Of a stretch of 42,272 nt of DNA, positions 1-8,160 are shown in pieces. Every line of letters begins with the position of its first letter. The first letter of the stretch is position 1. Source of the stretch: Candidatus Woesebacteria bacterium GW2011_GWB1_38_8b (GTDB taxonomy: Bacteria; Patescibacteriota; Microgenomatia; UBA8517); assembly GCA_000993115.1 (NCBI GenBank), contig LBVN01000011.1, positions 1 to 42,272 on the forward strand. Direction: 5' to 3'. Made by a program: the position numbers and the translations under genes. The notes under the pieces are model-generated. The model was given only the letters and a program-made list of their open reading frames with translations, made no database searches and had not been told where the DNA came from.

Positions 1-171
1 AGGTGGAAAAATGTCCCGGTATTAGTGGCATCAAACTTGAGTCAGAGTGAAGATATAGTAAAAGCAACAAAAATGGGTGCCGATGATTATATTATTAAAT
101 CAGGCCTGTCGATGAAAGATTTGGGTAATAAAATTAAAACGCTACTTCTACCCAAAACAAATACACCCTAA
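1..171 (+). CDS. Response regulator receiver domain, C-terminal part (5' truncated by window edge)
   Basis: Reading frame 1 is open from the first base to TAA at 169-171 and gives 56 residues. They contain the end of a CheY-like receiver: a hydrophobic strand (VPVLVAS), a helix with MGADDYIIK, where the K follows the usual 'GA.DY..K' pattern of the conserved lysine at the end of beta5, and a final amphipathic helix. The phospho-acceptor aspartate lies upstream of the window. Nothing follows the helix, so the protein probably ends with the receiver domain. It lies just upstream of the pilus operon and may regulate motility, which is inference from position only. Confidence 0.75.
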   Translation, partial: RWKNVPVLVASNLSQSEDIVKATKMGADDYIIKSGLSMKDLGNKIKTLLLPKTNTP

Positions 172-252
172 CATATTTGGGATTTATTTTTGAAAATTAT
201 GTCCTTAGGCTCGTTTTTTTTAGATTTTCTGATGGAATTAGGTTCTATTAGT

Positions 253-261
253 TGGTAATAT
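253..261 (+). promoter_or_regulatory. Extended -10 promoter of the pilus operon
   Basis: TGG followed by TAATAT (256-261) forms an extended -10 element, and the pilB ATG begins 9 bases after it. No Shine-Dalgarno sequence lies between them. The predicted transcript starts about at the ATG, so pilB would be leaderless. No good -35 is visible. Confidence 0.5.
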
Positions 262-270
262 TGAAAGTGT

Positions 271-1974
271 ATGATATTTAATTACGAGGAATTTAAAAAA
301 ACACTAAACGAATATGGAATTGCTTCAAACGAAGCGTTTGAGGAATTACAAAAAAAGAGTCAAGAAACGGGAGTCGATTTTAATAAATTGTTAGTTGAAG
401 AAAATTTGATTTCTGAAGACGATCTTGGAAAGATAATTGCGGATCAGTTAGACTGGCCATTTATAATACTTGGTAATTTGACAATAGATGTCAAAATTCT
501 TCAAATAATTCCGGAGATTGTTGCTAAGAATAATAAAGTTGTTGCTTTTAAAAAGGACAAAGAGGGACTACATGTTGCAACCTGCAATTTTGAAAATGAA
601 CAGATAATTAGCTTTATTGAAAAAAAGACAGGCGAGTCGGTAATTGTGCATTATGCAACAGAAAAAGATATTATCGATGCTCTTAATAACTATACTAAAG
701 ACATCACCCTTGCGTACCAGAAAATACTGGATGAAAGTATATCAACTGCTAAAAAAACAGAAAAAAACGAACTCTCGATTATTAAAATAGTGGATATTAC
801 AGTTTCGTACGCATATAAAAATAAATCGTCGGATATTCATATAGAGCCCTATGAGGATAAGTCATTAGTAAGGTTTAGAATTGATGGAATCTTACATGAC
901 ATAGTATCTCTACCTAAAGAAATTCAGGAACAAGTGGTTACCCGTGTAAAAGTCATGGCAAAATTAAGAACCGACGAGCACCAAACCCCACAGGACGGAA
1001 AAATTTCTTACAAACTGGAAGACGGCACGATTGATATCAGAGTATCAATAATTCCCATAACGGCTGGAGAAAAAGTTGTTATGAGGCTTTTGTCTGATAA
1101 GTCCCGCCGGTATTCACTGAGCGATTTAGGTTTATCTGAAAGTGATACGAAGAAATTAGTCGATGCTTATAATAAACCACATGGAATGATTTTAGCCACT
1201 GGTCCGACCGGTTCGGGAAAAACAACAACTTTATATGCAATTCTTAAGATTTTAAATAAAAGAGAAGTTAACATTATGACCATCGAGGATCCGGTTGAAT
1301 ATGAAATAGAAGGGGTCAATCAGGTCCAAGTAAACGAAAAGACAAATCTTACTTTTGCCAATGGACTAAAGTCTTTAGTAAGGCAGGACCCGGATATTAT
1401 GCTGGTAGGGGAAATCAGGGATACAGAAACTGCTGGAATTTCAGTAAACGCAGCCCTGACAGGACATCTTGTATTGTCAACTCTTCATACTAATGACGCG
1501 GCAACATCAATTCCTAGACTTCTTGATTTAGGAGTCGAGCCTTTTTTAATAAGCTCAACTGTAAATGTAATAATTGCTCAAAGGCTGGTCAGAAAAATTT
1601 GTCTAAAATGTAGGTTTTCAAGAGAACTGGATATAGAAAAGGAAAATTTTAGTGATCAGTTATCACAAAATTTGGATTTAAGCACTCTTAAACCACTTTT
1701 TAAACGATACGCTAAAGGCACAAAAACCAGAGTTTATAAAGGAAAAGGATGTGATGTTTGCCACGATACCGGTTATGTAGGTAGAATCGGAATTTTTGAA
1801 GTGTTATTGGTAAATGACGAAATTAAAAAGGCAATAAATGAAAAGAAAAATGCATCAGATATTGCTAAAATTGCCGTTAAAAACGGAATGACGCCAATGT
1901 TTGAGGACGGTGTCAAAAAAATGATTGAAGGAGTTACGACTCTTGAAGAAATTTTGAGAGTCACTAAGCAATAA
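271..1974 (+). CDS. pilB: Type IV pilus assembly ATPase PilB
   Basis: This is the hexameric cytoplasmic ATPase that powers pilus extension. The 567 residues show an N-terminal MshEN-like domain (about 1-130), then the GspE/PilB core. The Walker A motif GPTGSGKTT is at residues 311-319, the Walker B region LVGEIRD at 378-384, and there is a His-box HLVLSTLHTND. A tetracysteine zinc site is formed by C444/C447 and C494/C497, typical of PilB/GspE and absent from PilT. The length is normal. It begins a tight operon in which pilC follows after 2 bases. No pilT, prepilin peptidase or secretin lies in this window, so other pilus genes must be elsewhere or absent. Confidence 0.95.
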   Translation: MIFNYEEFKKTLNEYGIASNEAFEELQKKSQETGVDFNKLLVEENLISEDDLGKIIADQLDWPFIILGNLTIDVKILQIIPEIVAKNNKVVAFKKDKEGLHVATCNFENEQIISFIEKKTGESVIVHYATEKDIIDALNNYTKDITLAYQKILDESISTAKKTEKNELSIIKIVDITVSYAYKNKSSDIHIEPYEDKSLVRFRIDGILHDIVSLPKEIQEQVVTRVKVMAKLRTDEHQTPQDGKISYKLEDGTIDIRVSIIPITAGEKVVMRLLSDKSRRYSLSDLGLSESDTKKLVDAYNKPHGMILATGPTGSGKTTTLYAILKILNKREVNIMTIEDPVEYEIEGVNQVQVNEKTNLTFANGLKSLVRQDPDIMLVGEIRDTETAGISVNAALTGHLVLSTLHTNDAATSIPRLLDLGVEPFLISSTVNVIIAQRLVRKICLKCRFSRELDIEKENFSDQLSQNLDLSTLKPLFKRYAKGTKTRVYKGKGCDVCHDTGYVGRIGIFEVLLVNDEIKKAINEKKNASDIAKIAVKNGMTPMFEDGVKKMIEGVTTLEEILRVTKQ

Positions 1975-1976
1975 TT

Positions 1977-3050
1977 ATGTTTACACCTGCCGTAGGTAAA
2001 AATACCAAAATATCTAACCAGGAAAAAGTTCTTTTTACGAAGCACCTTTCTACAATGTTTAAAGCAGGGATTCCTCTTCCCGAAAGTATTGAAACTTTAA
2101 TCTTGCAGACAAAATCACAATCCTTTAAGTTAGTTTTGAAAAAGGTATTGAGTGAAGTAGACAACGGACAAACACTGTCAAAGTCACTTTCGCATTTCCC
2201 AAAAATATTTGACCAATTTTATATAAGTTTGATTCAAATTTCCGAAGAGTCGGGTACTTTGGAACAGAATCTTGAATTTTTGACGCTTCAGATGACGAAA
2301 GATTATAATCTCCGAAAAAAAGTTAAAGCTGCGCTATTGTATCCGGGGATTATTTTGACCGCAATGCTTGTTCTGGGTGTGTTTTTGAGTATTTTTATAT
2401 TACCGAGACTTGTTGAATTTTTTGAATCGTTTGACATCGAGCTACCGGTGACAACCAAAATATTACTTTGGTTTGCACGGCTTATGCAAAGCCACGGAGT
2501 GATTATATTTGTCCTAATCGGAGTATTAATGGTTTTAGTGAAATTTTTAGTACGGATTGAAAGAATCCGGTTTTATTGGCATATACTGCTTATTAAATTA
2601 CCCGTTGTAGGTATTTTAGTTTCATACTCCCAAAACGCCAGGTTTACCCGTAATCTTGGTACTTTAATTAAAAGCGGAGTGCCAATTGTAAAAAGTATGG
2701 AAATTACCGCTGATACTTTATCCAATGATAAGTTTAAAAAGGATTTATACGAAATTTCTAAAATCCTAAATAAAGGCAGGTCGATAGGATTTGCGATGGA
2801 GAATAAAAAATATTGGGAATACCCAGTGATTGTTTCAAAGATGATTTCTGTCGGTGAAAAATCAGGGAAATTGGATGACGTTTTATTATATTTGGGAGAA
2901 TTTTATGAAGACGAAATTGATGATTTGAGTAAAAATTTGTCAACCGTACTCGAGCCGATACTACTTATAGTTATGGGAATTGCTGTTGGATTTGTAGCTT
3001 TATCGATTATCACTCCGATATATGAGCTGACCGGATCTATCAGAAAATAA
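1977..3050 (+). CDS. pilC: Type IV pilus inner membrane platform protein PilC
   Basis: PilC is the polytopic membrane platform that couples the PilB motor to pilin insertion. The 357 residues contain two T2SF/GspF repeats: residues about 15-140 and 215-340, each with the KAGIPL / KSGVPI type motif followed by a helical bundle. Three membrane segments are visible, near residues 120-145, 165-195 and 320-345. It starts 2 bases after the pilB stop, so translation is probably coupled. The length is slightly short for the family (about 400) because the N-terminal lead is reduced. Confidence 0.94.
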   Translation: MFTPAVGKNTKISNQEKVLFTKHLSTMFKAGIPLPESIETLILQTKSQSFKLVLKKVLSEVDNGQTLSKSLSHFPKIFDQFYISLIQISEESGTLEQNLEFLTLQMTKDYNLRKKVKAALLYPGIILTAMLVLGVFLSIFILPRLVEFFESFDIELPVTTKILLWFARLMQSHGVIIFVLIGVLMVLVKFLVRIERIRFYWHILLIKLPVVGILVSYSQNARFTRNLGTLIKSGVPIVKSMEITADTLSNDKFKKDLYEISKILNKGRSIGFAMENKKYWEYPVIVSKMISVGEKSGKLDDVLLYLGEFYEDEIDDLSKNLSTVLEPILLIVMGIAVGFVALSIITPIYELTGSIRK

Positions 3051-3073
3051 AAAGTTTAGATAATAAAGTATTT

Positions 3074-3550
3074 ATGAATCCAAAGAGACGAGGAATTAAG
3101 GAAGACTTCGCTTGTTTTAATTTACGTTCGGGCTTTACTTTGATCGAGATAATTTTGGTTGTTGCGATAATGACAATAATTTTGACTATTTCAGCACCCT
3201 TTTTATCTCGTTTTTATGCTCAAAATACTTTGGAGGTTTCGTCAAATAAAGTTGTTTCAACTCTTCGAAAAGCGCAATCGTACGCAATGAGCAATAAAGA
3301 CAATTCGGTATGGGGGGTTTGCAAATCAGGCAGCAGCATCAGACTTTTCAGAGGAACTTGTTCTACCCCTGATTATTTTGAGGATTTTGATTTGTCAAAG
3401 GTTTCAGTTACCGGATTAACAGAATTGTCTTTTACTGGAGCTAGCGGTAAACGGGGTGAACCGAGTTCATCAGCAACTATTACGATAACAAACGATATTG
3501 GAACAACTTCTGTCGGCATAAATAATACAGGTGGTATAGATATTAATTAG
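3074..3550 (+). CDS. Minor pseudopilin, GspH/FimT type
   Basis: This is a 158-residue prepilin-like protein. A basic leader ends at G20, and the mature protein starts with F21-TLIEIIL, the canonical G|FTLIE prepilin peptidase site with Glu at position +5, followed by a hydrophobic helix. The KVVSTLRKAQSYAMSN segment after the helix matches the GspH/FimT pattern of a conserved A..A..S helix. Two cysteines (in WGVCKSG and RGTCS) may form a disulfide. The leader is unusually long (20 residues), and in-frame alternatives inside it are not obvious. It is probably part of the priming pseudopilin complex encoded by the next three genes. Confidence 0.85.
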   Translation: MNPKRRGIKEDFACFNLRSGFTLIEIILVVAIMTIILTISAPFLSRFYAQNTLEVSSNKVVSTLRKAQSYAMSNKDNSVWGVCKSGSSIRLFRGTCSTPDYFEDFDLSKVSVTGLTELSFTGASGKRGEPSSSATITITNDIGTTSVGINNTGGIDIN

Positions 3551-3559
3551 TGAAATAGT

Positions 3560-5269
3560 ATGAAAAAAAATACTTCCGGATTCAGTCTAGTCGAAATAAT
3601 ATTGGCGTTAGGCATTTTTGTAATTCTGGCAACTTCAGGTGTGACAACAGTACTTCATAGTTTTTCGGTAAATAAACTAGGGGAGGAGCAGTCAAACGCC
3701 GAACTGTATACTCAAGAAGGTCTGGAAGCAGTCAGATCAATTAAGAATCAGGGGTGGTCAAATTTATCAGCGGGTACATTTGGCCTGACAACATCTGGTG
3801 GTAATTGGGACTTTTCAGGCAGTAGTGACGCAAAAGATAAATATACTCGTCAAATTACAATTTCAGGAGTAAACAGAGATGTCAGCGGAAATATTGTCGA
3901 AAGTGGAGGAAGCGTAGACACCGATACTTTAAAAGTTACATCAAGCGTTTCATGGAATTTTTCAGGACCCCGAAATGACACAATTTCTTTTTCGACTTAT
4001 TTAACAAATTTTAGAAAGGCGATTGTAACCGGCGGTCCGATTATGATGGCTTATTCAAAAACTACCAGCACGCCTTATTATCGCTTGTGGAATGGTTCTG
4101 TTTGGAGTAGTGAGGTTTCTGCACAAGCCGTCGGTGGTAATATAAATTATATAGTTCTAAAAAGTTCCCGCACCAGAAATGAGGCTATTCTCGGAACACT
4201 CGCTGCAAACGGAAATATGTATGCTCAGGTTTGGAACGGATCTACCTGGGGTACACCGACTCTTATGGCAACAGGCCTTGCGGCGTATCGTGGGTTTGAT
4301 ATTGAATATGAAAAAAGCGGTGACAGGGCAGTTTTTGCGTACATTCCCAATACAACTTCCACTGATTTTGCTTATCGGGTTTGGGATGGAAATACCTGGT
4401 CGACTTCCACAACAGTTACAGCCCCTCCGACTACGGGAATAGTTCGCTGGATCGAGTTGGCACAAAACCCTGGTAGTACAAGTAACGAAATTTCAATGAT
4501 AATGCTTGATGCAAACATAGACGTTTATGGTATGGCATGGAACGGTAGCAGTTGGGTAAATATGGGTACATCCACTGTTTGGGATGCATCGGCGGCAATT
4601 GCAACTGAAAAAGTTATAGACGTGGCGTATGAACAGACATCAGGTCGTGCTATGTTTATTTGGGGTGACGCAACCGCCACAGATCAATATTACCGGATTT
4701 GGAACGGTTCTACTTTAACTTCAGCAACTCTTTTAGACATTACCACATCGGGTGGTGTAGCTAATTGGATAGAATTGGTTTCAAGACCTAGTTCAAATGA
4801 AATTATGTACGGAGTGTTAGATGGAGGATCAGATTTAAATACCCGTAAGTGGTCCGGTAGCGCTTGGGATACGGTAACCCAACATCCCGAACACACAGCC
4901 GGGGCAGAAAATAATTCCTCAATGGTGTTTGATTTAATCTGGGAGACACACCCATCAAACCCCGGAAAAGCATGGCTATTATGGGGGAACGGTAGTGCGA
5001 TTTCTTATAAACTTTGGTCGGGGACGGCTTGGGGAAGTGCCACTACATTGACGGGTAGTGACGACACTTCATTTATAAGACTGAAAGCAGATCCCAACTC
5101 GGGAGCAATTTTTGCCGGTATTTATGAAGATCCCGCTTCGTCCACGGATGATATTTGGGAGTCTCACCTAACTGGTGGCGGAGCTACTTGGAGCGGAAAA
5201 AATATTATTTGGGGAGGTGCAACAGCTACATCGCCAGTGTTTTTTCGTATTGATATAGCGACTCCCTAA
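3560..5269 (+). CDS. Large pseudopilin with a C-terminal repeat head, probably a beta-propeller (putative tip adhesin)
   Basis: The 569-residue protein starts with a short leader ending at G7, then F8-SLVEIILALGIF, a class III prepilin helix with Glu at +5. Residues 30-150 look like a GspI/PilV-type pilin body. From about residue 160 to the end a repeat appears with a W-x-G-x-x-W core: W177, W225, W275, W327, W381, W431 and W486, spaced 48-55 residues. Each unit also has a hydrophobic strand pattern. Seven evenly spaced units of about 50 residues are what a seven- or eight-bladed beta-propeller would give. In the operon it replaces an ordinary small minor pilin, so a pilus-tip adhesin or binding head is the best inference. 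No known propeller subfamily could be assigned by eye. Confidence 0.8.
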   Translation: MKKNTSGFSLVEIILALGIFVILATSGVTTVLHSFSVNKLGEEQSNAELYTQEGLEAVRSIKNQGWSNLSAGTFGLTTSGGNWDFSGSSDAKDKYTRQITISGVNRDVSGNIVESGGSVDTDTLKVTSSVSWNFSGPRNDTISFSTYLTNFRKAIVTGGPIMMAYSKTTSTPYYRLWNGSVWSSEVSAQAVGGNINYIVLKSSRTRNEAILGTLAANGNMYAQVWNGSTWGTPTLMATGLAAYRGFDIEYEKSGDRAVFAYIPNTTSTDFAYRVWDGNTWSTSTTVTAPPTTGIVRWIELAQNPGSTSNEISMIMLDANIDVYGMAWNGSSWVNMGTSTVWDASAAIATEKVIDVAYEQTSGRAMFIWGDATATDQYYRIWNGSTLTSATLLDITTSGGVANWIELVSRPSSNEIMYGVLDGGSDLNTRKWSGSAWDTVTQHPEHTAGAENNSSMVFDLIWETHPSNPGKAWLLWGNGSAISYKLWSGTAWGSATTLTGSDDTSFIRLKADPNSGAIFAGIYEDPASSTDDIWESHLTGGGATWSGKNIIWGGATATSPVFFRIDIATP

Positions 5270-5278
5270 CATATACTA

Positions 5279-5824
5279 ATGAAAAAAAATAAACAACCTA
5301 AAAGTTTGCAAAATATGAACAGCGGTTTTACTTTGGTGGAAATGATTCTCTATATTGCCATTGTTGCAATATTTATGACAGGGTTAGTTTATTTTACACT
5401 CGATATAGTTTATGGGAGAGAAAAATCTTATGTACATCAGGAAGTTAATCAAAACACCCGGTTTGCGGCGAAAAGAATTGCCTACGAAATTAAAAACGCA
5501 AAATCTATTATCAGTCCGTTGTCGGGGTCATCAAGTTCGATAAGTCTGGAATACGCCGATGCCAACAGAAACCCTACTGTCATAAATATTAGTGGCGACG
5601 GCCGTATAACAATAGGATACGGAAGTTCCGGAAATTGCCCAACATCAAGCCCCTGTTTTTTGACTGGGAATAAGGTTAACGTAACTGCTATTAATTTTAC
5701 GAATCTTTCTTCAGGCAACTCAACAAATGTTAAGTTTTCTTTGACAATTGAAGGTGTTGGGGACGCAATCGAAAACCAAAAAATTGAGAATTTTGAAACA
5801 TCGGTTGAATTAAGATCCAAATAA
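5279..5824 (+). CDS. Minor pseudopilin, GspJ/PilW type
   Basis: This is a 181-residue prepilin-like protein. The cleavage site is G16|F17-TLVEMILYIAIVAIF with Glu at +5, followed by a 20-residue hydrophobic helix. The segment after it (NQNTRFAAKRIAYEIKNAKSI) is the characteristic GspJ/PilW motif in which an amphipathic helix with R..RI..EI follows the membrane helix. A CPTSSPC segment may make a disulfide loop. It starts 9 bases after the previous gene, in the same operon. It probably contributes to the minor pseudopilin complex that starts pilus assembly. Confidence 0.85.
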   Translation: MKKNKQPKSLQNMNSGFTLVEMILYIAIVAIFMTGLVYFTLDIVYGREKSYVHQEVNQNTRFAAKRIAYEIKNAKSIISPLSGSSSSISLEYADANRNPTVINISGDGRITIGYGSSGNCPTSSPCFLTGNKVNVTAINFTNLSSGNSTNVKFSLTIEGVGDAIENQKIENFETSVELRSK

Positions 5825-5834
5825 AAAATCACTA

Positions 5835-6221
5835 ATGAAAAAAATAAAAAATCAAAAAGGATACATTGCACTTTCGAGTGTGCTGATTGTTTCAGCTTTA
5901 GTTATTTTAATTGGTGTTTCTACATCGCTCTTGTCGGTAAACGATCTTCTCTCTTCATTTTCTAATAAAAAATCAAACGAAGTAGTAGATTTAACAGAAA
6001 GCTGTGTGGAAGATGTGTTATTGAAACTGAACGAAGAGAATGTAATAAATAACGGCACAATCAATTTGCCGGGGCAAGTGTGTAATGTTACGATTAACTC
6101 ACACACAGGGAATGACTGGGATTTTACCGTAGACGCAAATAAAGAAAGTTTTTATCAAAGTGTCAGAGTATCAGCAACTAGAGGATCTACAGTTACAATT
6201 TCCAGTTGGTTAGATAATTAA
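5835..6221 (+). CDS. Minor pseudopilin, GspK/PilX type (no Glu at +5)
   Basis: The 128-residue protein begins MKKIKNQKG followed by a hydrophobic segment (Y10 onward, ALSSVLIVSALVILIGVS). The expected cleavage after G9 leaves no glutamate at +5, a feature typical of the K-type pseudopilin that caps the minor complex. Residues 45-70 carry an acidic helix with one cysteine (ESCVEDVL), and a second cysteine lies at PGQVC, probably a disulfide pair. It is much shorter than proteobacterial GspK (about 300). It lies 10 bases downstream of the GspJ-like gene. Assignment rests on the leader, the missing Glu and gene order. Confidence 0.7.
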   Translation: MKKIKNQKGYIALSSVLIVSALVILIGVSTSLLSVNDLLSSFSNKKSNEVVDLTESCVEDVLLKLNEENVINNGTINLPGQVCNVTINSHTGNDWDFTVDANKESFYQSVRVSATRGSTVTISSWLDN

Positions 6222-6224
6222 AAT

Positions 6225-7370
6225 ATGATTAATCCGAAAAAAGCGATAATATTTATTGATAAACAAAAACTTGTAGGAGTAGTTGTCAACTGCCGTAATT
6301 ACAAATTTTCCAACACCATTGAGGTTGGATGGGATGAGAATACGTTTGAAATATCTCTTGCAAAAATTATTGAAAAGCTAAAATCCAAGAAGGTACGGAT
6401 TCTTTTGAATGATGTATTTTCATATGTGATTCGGCTTAAAGTTCCCGTTGGAATGAATAAAGCTGAAGAGAGGATTTTTGTATCCGGTGAAATATCGGAA
6501 AAAATACCCGAGTTTTTGAACGATCGTGATTGGGATTACAAAGAAATTAATTTTAACATGACGTCAAAAAGCGGAGTTGAAGAAAGCGTTAAAGACGTTT
6601 TGGTTTTTTCTCCTGTAAAATATCTATTGGATTTATTATCTAAGGTTGTAAATAAAACCGGTATTGAAGTAGAGGCGGTAGAACCGGTTGAAATTGCAAT
6701 AACCAGAAATTCAAACCCAATAATTGGACTTGCTTTAAAAGATGACTTGAATAGAGAAGACAAGGAAGAATTAAATATTTATATAACCCGATCGAAAAAA
6801 GAACCGGAGTTAAAAGAAATTATTAAATCTGAAAACAGTGAACTACAGACAGACTCTGTAATTGTACCAAATACCGAATCCAAGCCTGAAGTTGTTCCAA
6901 AGAAAAATCATAATTTAATAATTCTTATTATCTTGGTGGTATTTGCACTTGTTTCTGCTTTAGCCGGAATATATCTTTTTATTTTTAATAATCGAAATAA
7001 ACTAACTGAAACTCAAATTATTCAAACTTCAACGCCGGCTCAAAGTCCAACAAGTAGCCCGACACCCAGTGAAATGCAGGTTGATCTTTCAGTTTATAAA
7101 GTTGAGGTTTTAAACGGAACAGGTGTTTCGGGTGAAGCGGCTTATGTTGCGCAACTGCTTCAGGGAGCTGGTTTCGAGAATGTTAAAACTGCTGACGCAT
7201 CCTCGAAAGGAAACAAGAAAACTCAAATAGAGGTAAAACAGGAAATTCTATCAGGGATCGTCGATGCAATTGTTGGTGCTTTGAGTAGTGAGTTTGATGT
7301 TGCGACCCAAAGTGCGGTTTTGAAAGTTTCAGAATTTGATATAAGGATTATTGTAGGATCGCGCAAATAA
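6225..7370 (+). CDS. Membrane protein: PilM/GspL-like N-terminal region, one TM helix, LytR_C-like C-terminal domain
   Basis: The 381-residue protein starts 3 bases after the GspK-like gene, so it belongs to the pilus operon. Residues 1-190 resemble the actin-like half of PilM/GspL (AIIFIDKQKLVGVVV, then RILLNDVFSYVIRLKVP, then DVLVFSPVKYLLDLL), although no nucleotide-binding motif is convincing. A hydrophilic linker leads to one transmembrane segment at about 229-252. After a Ser/Thr/Pro linker, residues 290-380 match the LytR_C pattern: VEVLNGTGVSGEA, then a helix ending LLQGAGF, then a strand pair ending IRIIVG. This is a plausible fusion of cytoplasmic pilus assembly and envelope-facing domains, replacing separate PilM/N/O. 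Confidence 0.65.
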   Translation: MINPKKAIIFIDKQKLVGVVVNCRNYKFSNTIEVGWDENTFEISLAKIIEKLKSKKVRILLNDVFSYVIRLKVPVGMNKAEERIFVSGEISEKIPEFLNDRDWDYKEINFNMTSKSGVEESVKDVLVFSPVKYLLDLLSKVVNKTGIEVEAVEPVEIAITRNSNPIIGLALKDDLNREDKEELNIYITRSKKEPELKEIIKSENSELQTDSVIVPNTESKPEVVPKKNHNLIILIILVVFALVSALAGIYLFIFNNRNKLTETQIIQTSTPAQSPTSSPTPSEMQVDLSVYKVEVLNGTGVSGEAAYVAQLLQGAGFENVKTADASSKGNKKTQIEVKQEILSGIVDAIVGALSSEFDVATQSAVLKVSEFDIRIIVGSRK

Positions 7371-7393
7371 TTTATTTAATATACCAATGGTTG

Positions 7394-7423
7394 TTGCATT
7401 GCTTTTAGATTTCTGGTTATACT
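7394..7423 (+). promoter_or_regulatory. Promoter of the major pilin gene
   Basis: TTGCAT (7394-7399), an 18-base spacer and TATACT (7418-7423) make a good sigma70-type promoter. A second -10-like TATAAT lies at 7427-7432. The gene has a real Shine-Dalgarno sequence (GGGGGTGA, 7441-7448), unlike most genes here, consistent with high expression of the major subunit. Confidence 0.6.
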
Positions 7424-7455
7424 GAATATAATTTCGGATTGGGGGTGAATATTTG

Positions 7456-7926
7456 ATGAAACTGCCTAATAAAAATAAAGGTTTTACTTTGATTGAAATT
7501 CTTCTTGTCGTCGCAATACTTTCTGTTTTACTCGTTGTTGTTTTTGCATCTCTAAATCCGGCACAAAGGTTAATAGATGCGAGAAATGCAAGAAGGTGGA
7601 ATGATGTGAATCAGGTACTGACAGCAATTCACGAGTGTATTATTGATAATAATTTGGCTACTTGCGGACTTGGTACGACAGTTGCACTTAGTCAAATAGG
7701 TAGCTGTCCATCTGGGCAGGGAGCTGTTCCTTGTACTGGAGCTGCAACGGCTTGTTTGGATTTAGACGCTGACACAGATCTTAATCCTTATATTGCAGGT
7801 TTTCCAACAGACCCAACTGATCCCGGAACCGGGAAAACTGGGTATGCGATACAAGTTGCAAGCGGCATAGTAACTATATCCGCCTGCAGTGCGGAGGACG
7901 CTGAAACAATATCTGTTTCAAGATAA
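7456..7926 (+). CDS. pilA: Major type IV pilin
   Basis: The 156-residue prepilin has a basic leader ending at G9, then F10-TLIEILLVVAIL with Glu at +5. After the helix comes NPAQRLIDARNARRWNDVNQV, a segment typical of pilins from CPR and Gram-positive bacteria. Four cysteines in the globular part suggest two disulfides. I chose ATG at 7456 because the Shine-Dalgarno GGGGGTGA ends 7 bases before it. A TTG one codon upstream (7453) is the alternative. A promoter precedes it and a strong terminator follows it, so it is its own transcription unit at the end of the cluster. The symbol reflects role, not an ortholog search. Confidence 0.85.
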   Translation: MKLPNKNKGFTLIEILLVVAILSVLLVVVFASLNPAQRLIDARNARRWNDVNQVLTAIHECIIDNNLATCGLGTTVALSQIGSCPSGQGAVPCTGAATACLDLDADTDLNPYIAGFPTDPTDPGTGKTGYAIQVASGIVTISACSAEDAETISVSR

Positions 7927-7948
7927 GTTTTTTTGTTTAATGTAGGGT

Positions 7949-7986
7949 AAAGAAAAAATTACCGAATTGACGGTAGTTTTTTCTTT
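7949..7986 (+). terminator. Intrinsic terminator after the pilin gene
   Basis: AAAGAAAAAATTACCG pairs with CGGTAGTTTTTTCTTT across a 6-base loop, with one G-T wobble. The GC-rich top and flanking A and T tracts make it a bidirectional terminator. A second copy of GTAGTTTTTTCTTTG follows at about 7990. Confidence 0.85.
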
Positions 7987-8160
7987 GTGTAGTAGTTTTT
8001 TCTTTGGGATGCTTCATAGACAAGGGATAATAATTTGTGTAACTTTAATTTAGACTGGTAATGCAAAATACTTACAAAGTCACATTAGAAGAAAGTTAAA
8101 AAATCGTGCGTGATATTGAAAAAGTTTTGTAAAGAGTTTAAATTTAATTAATAGGAGGGG

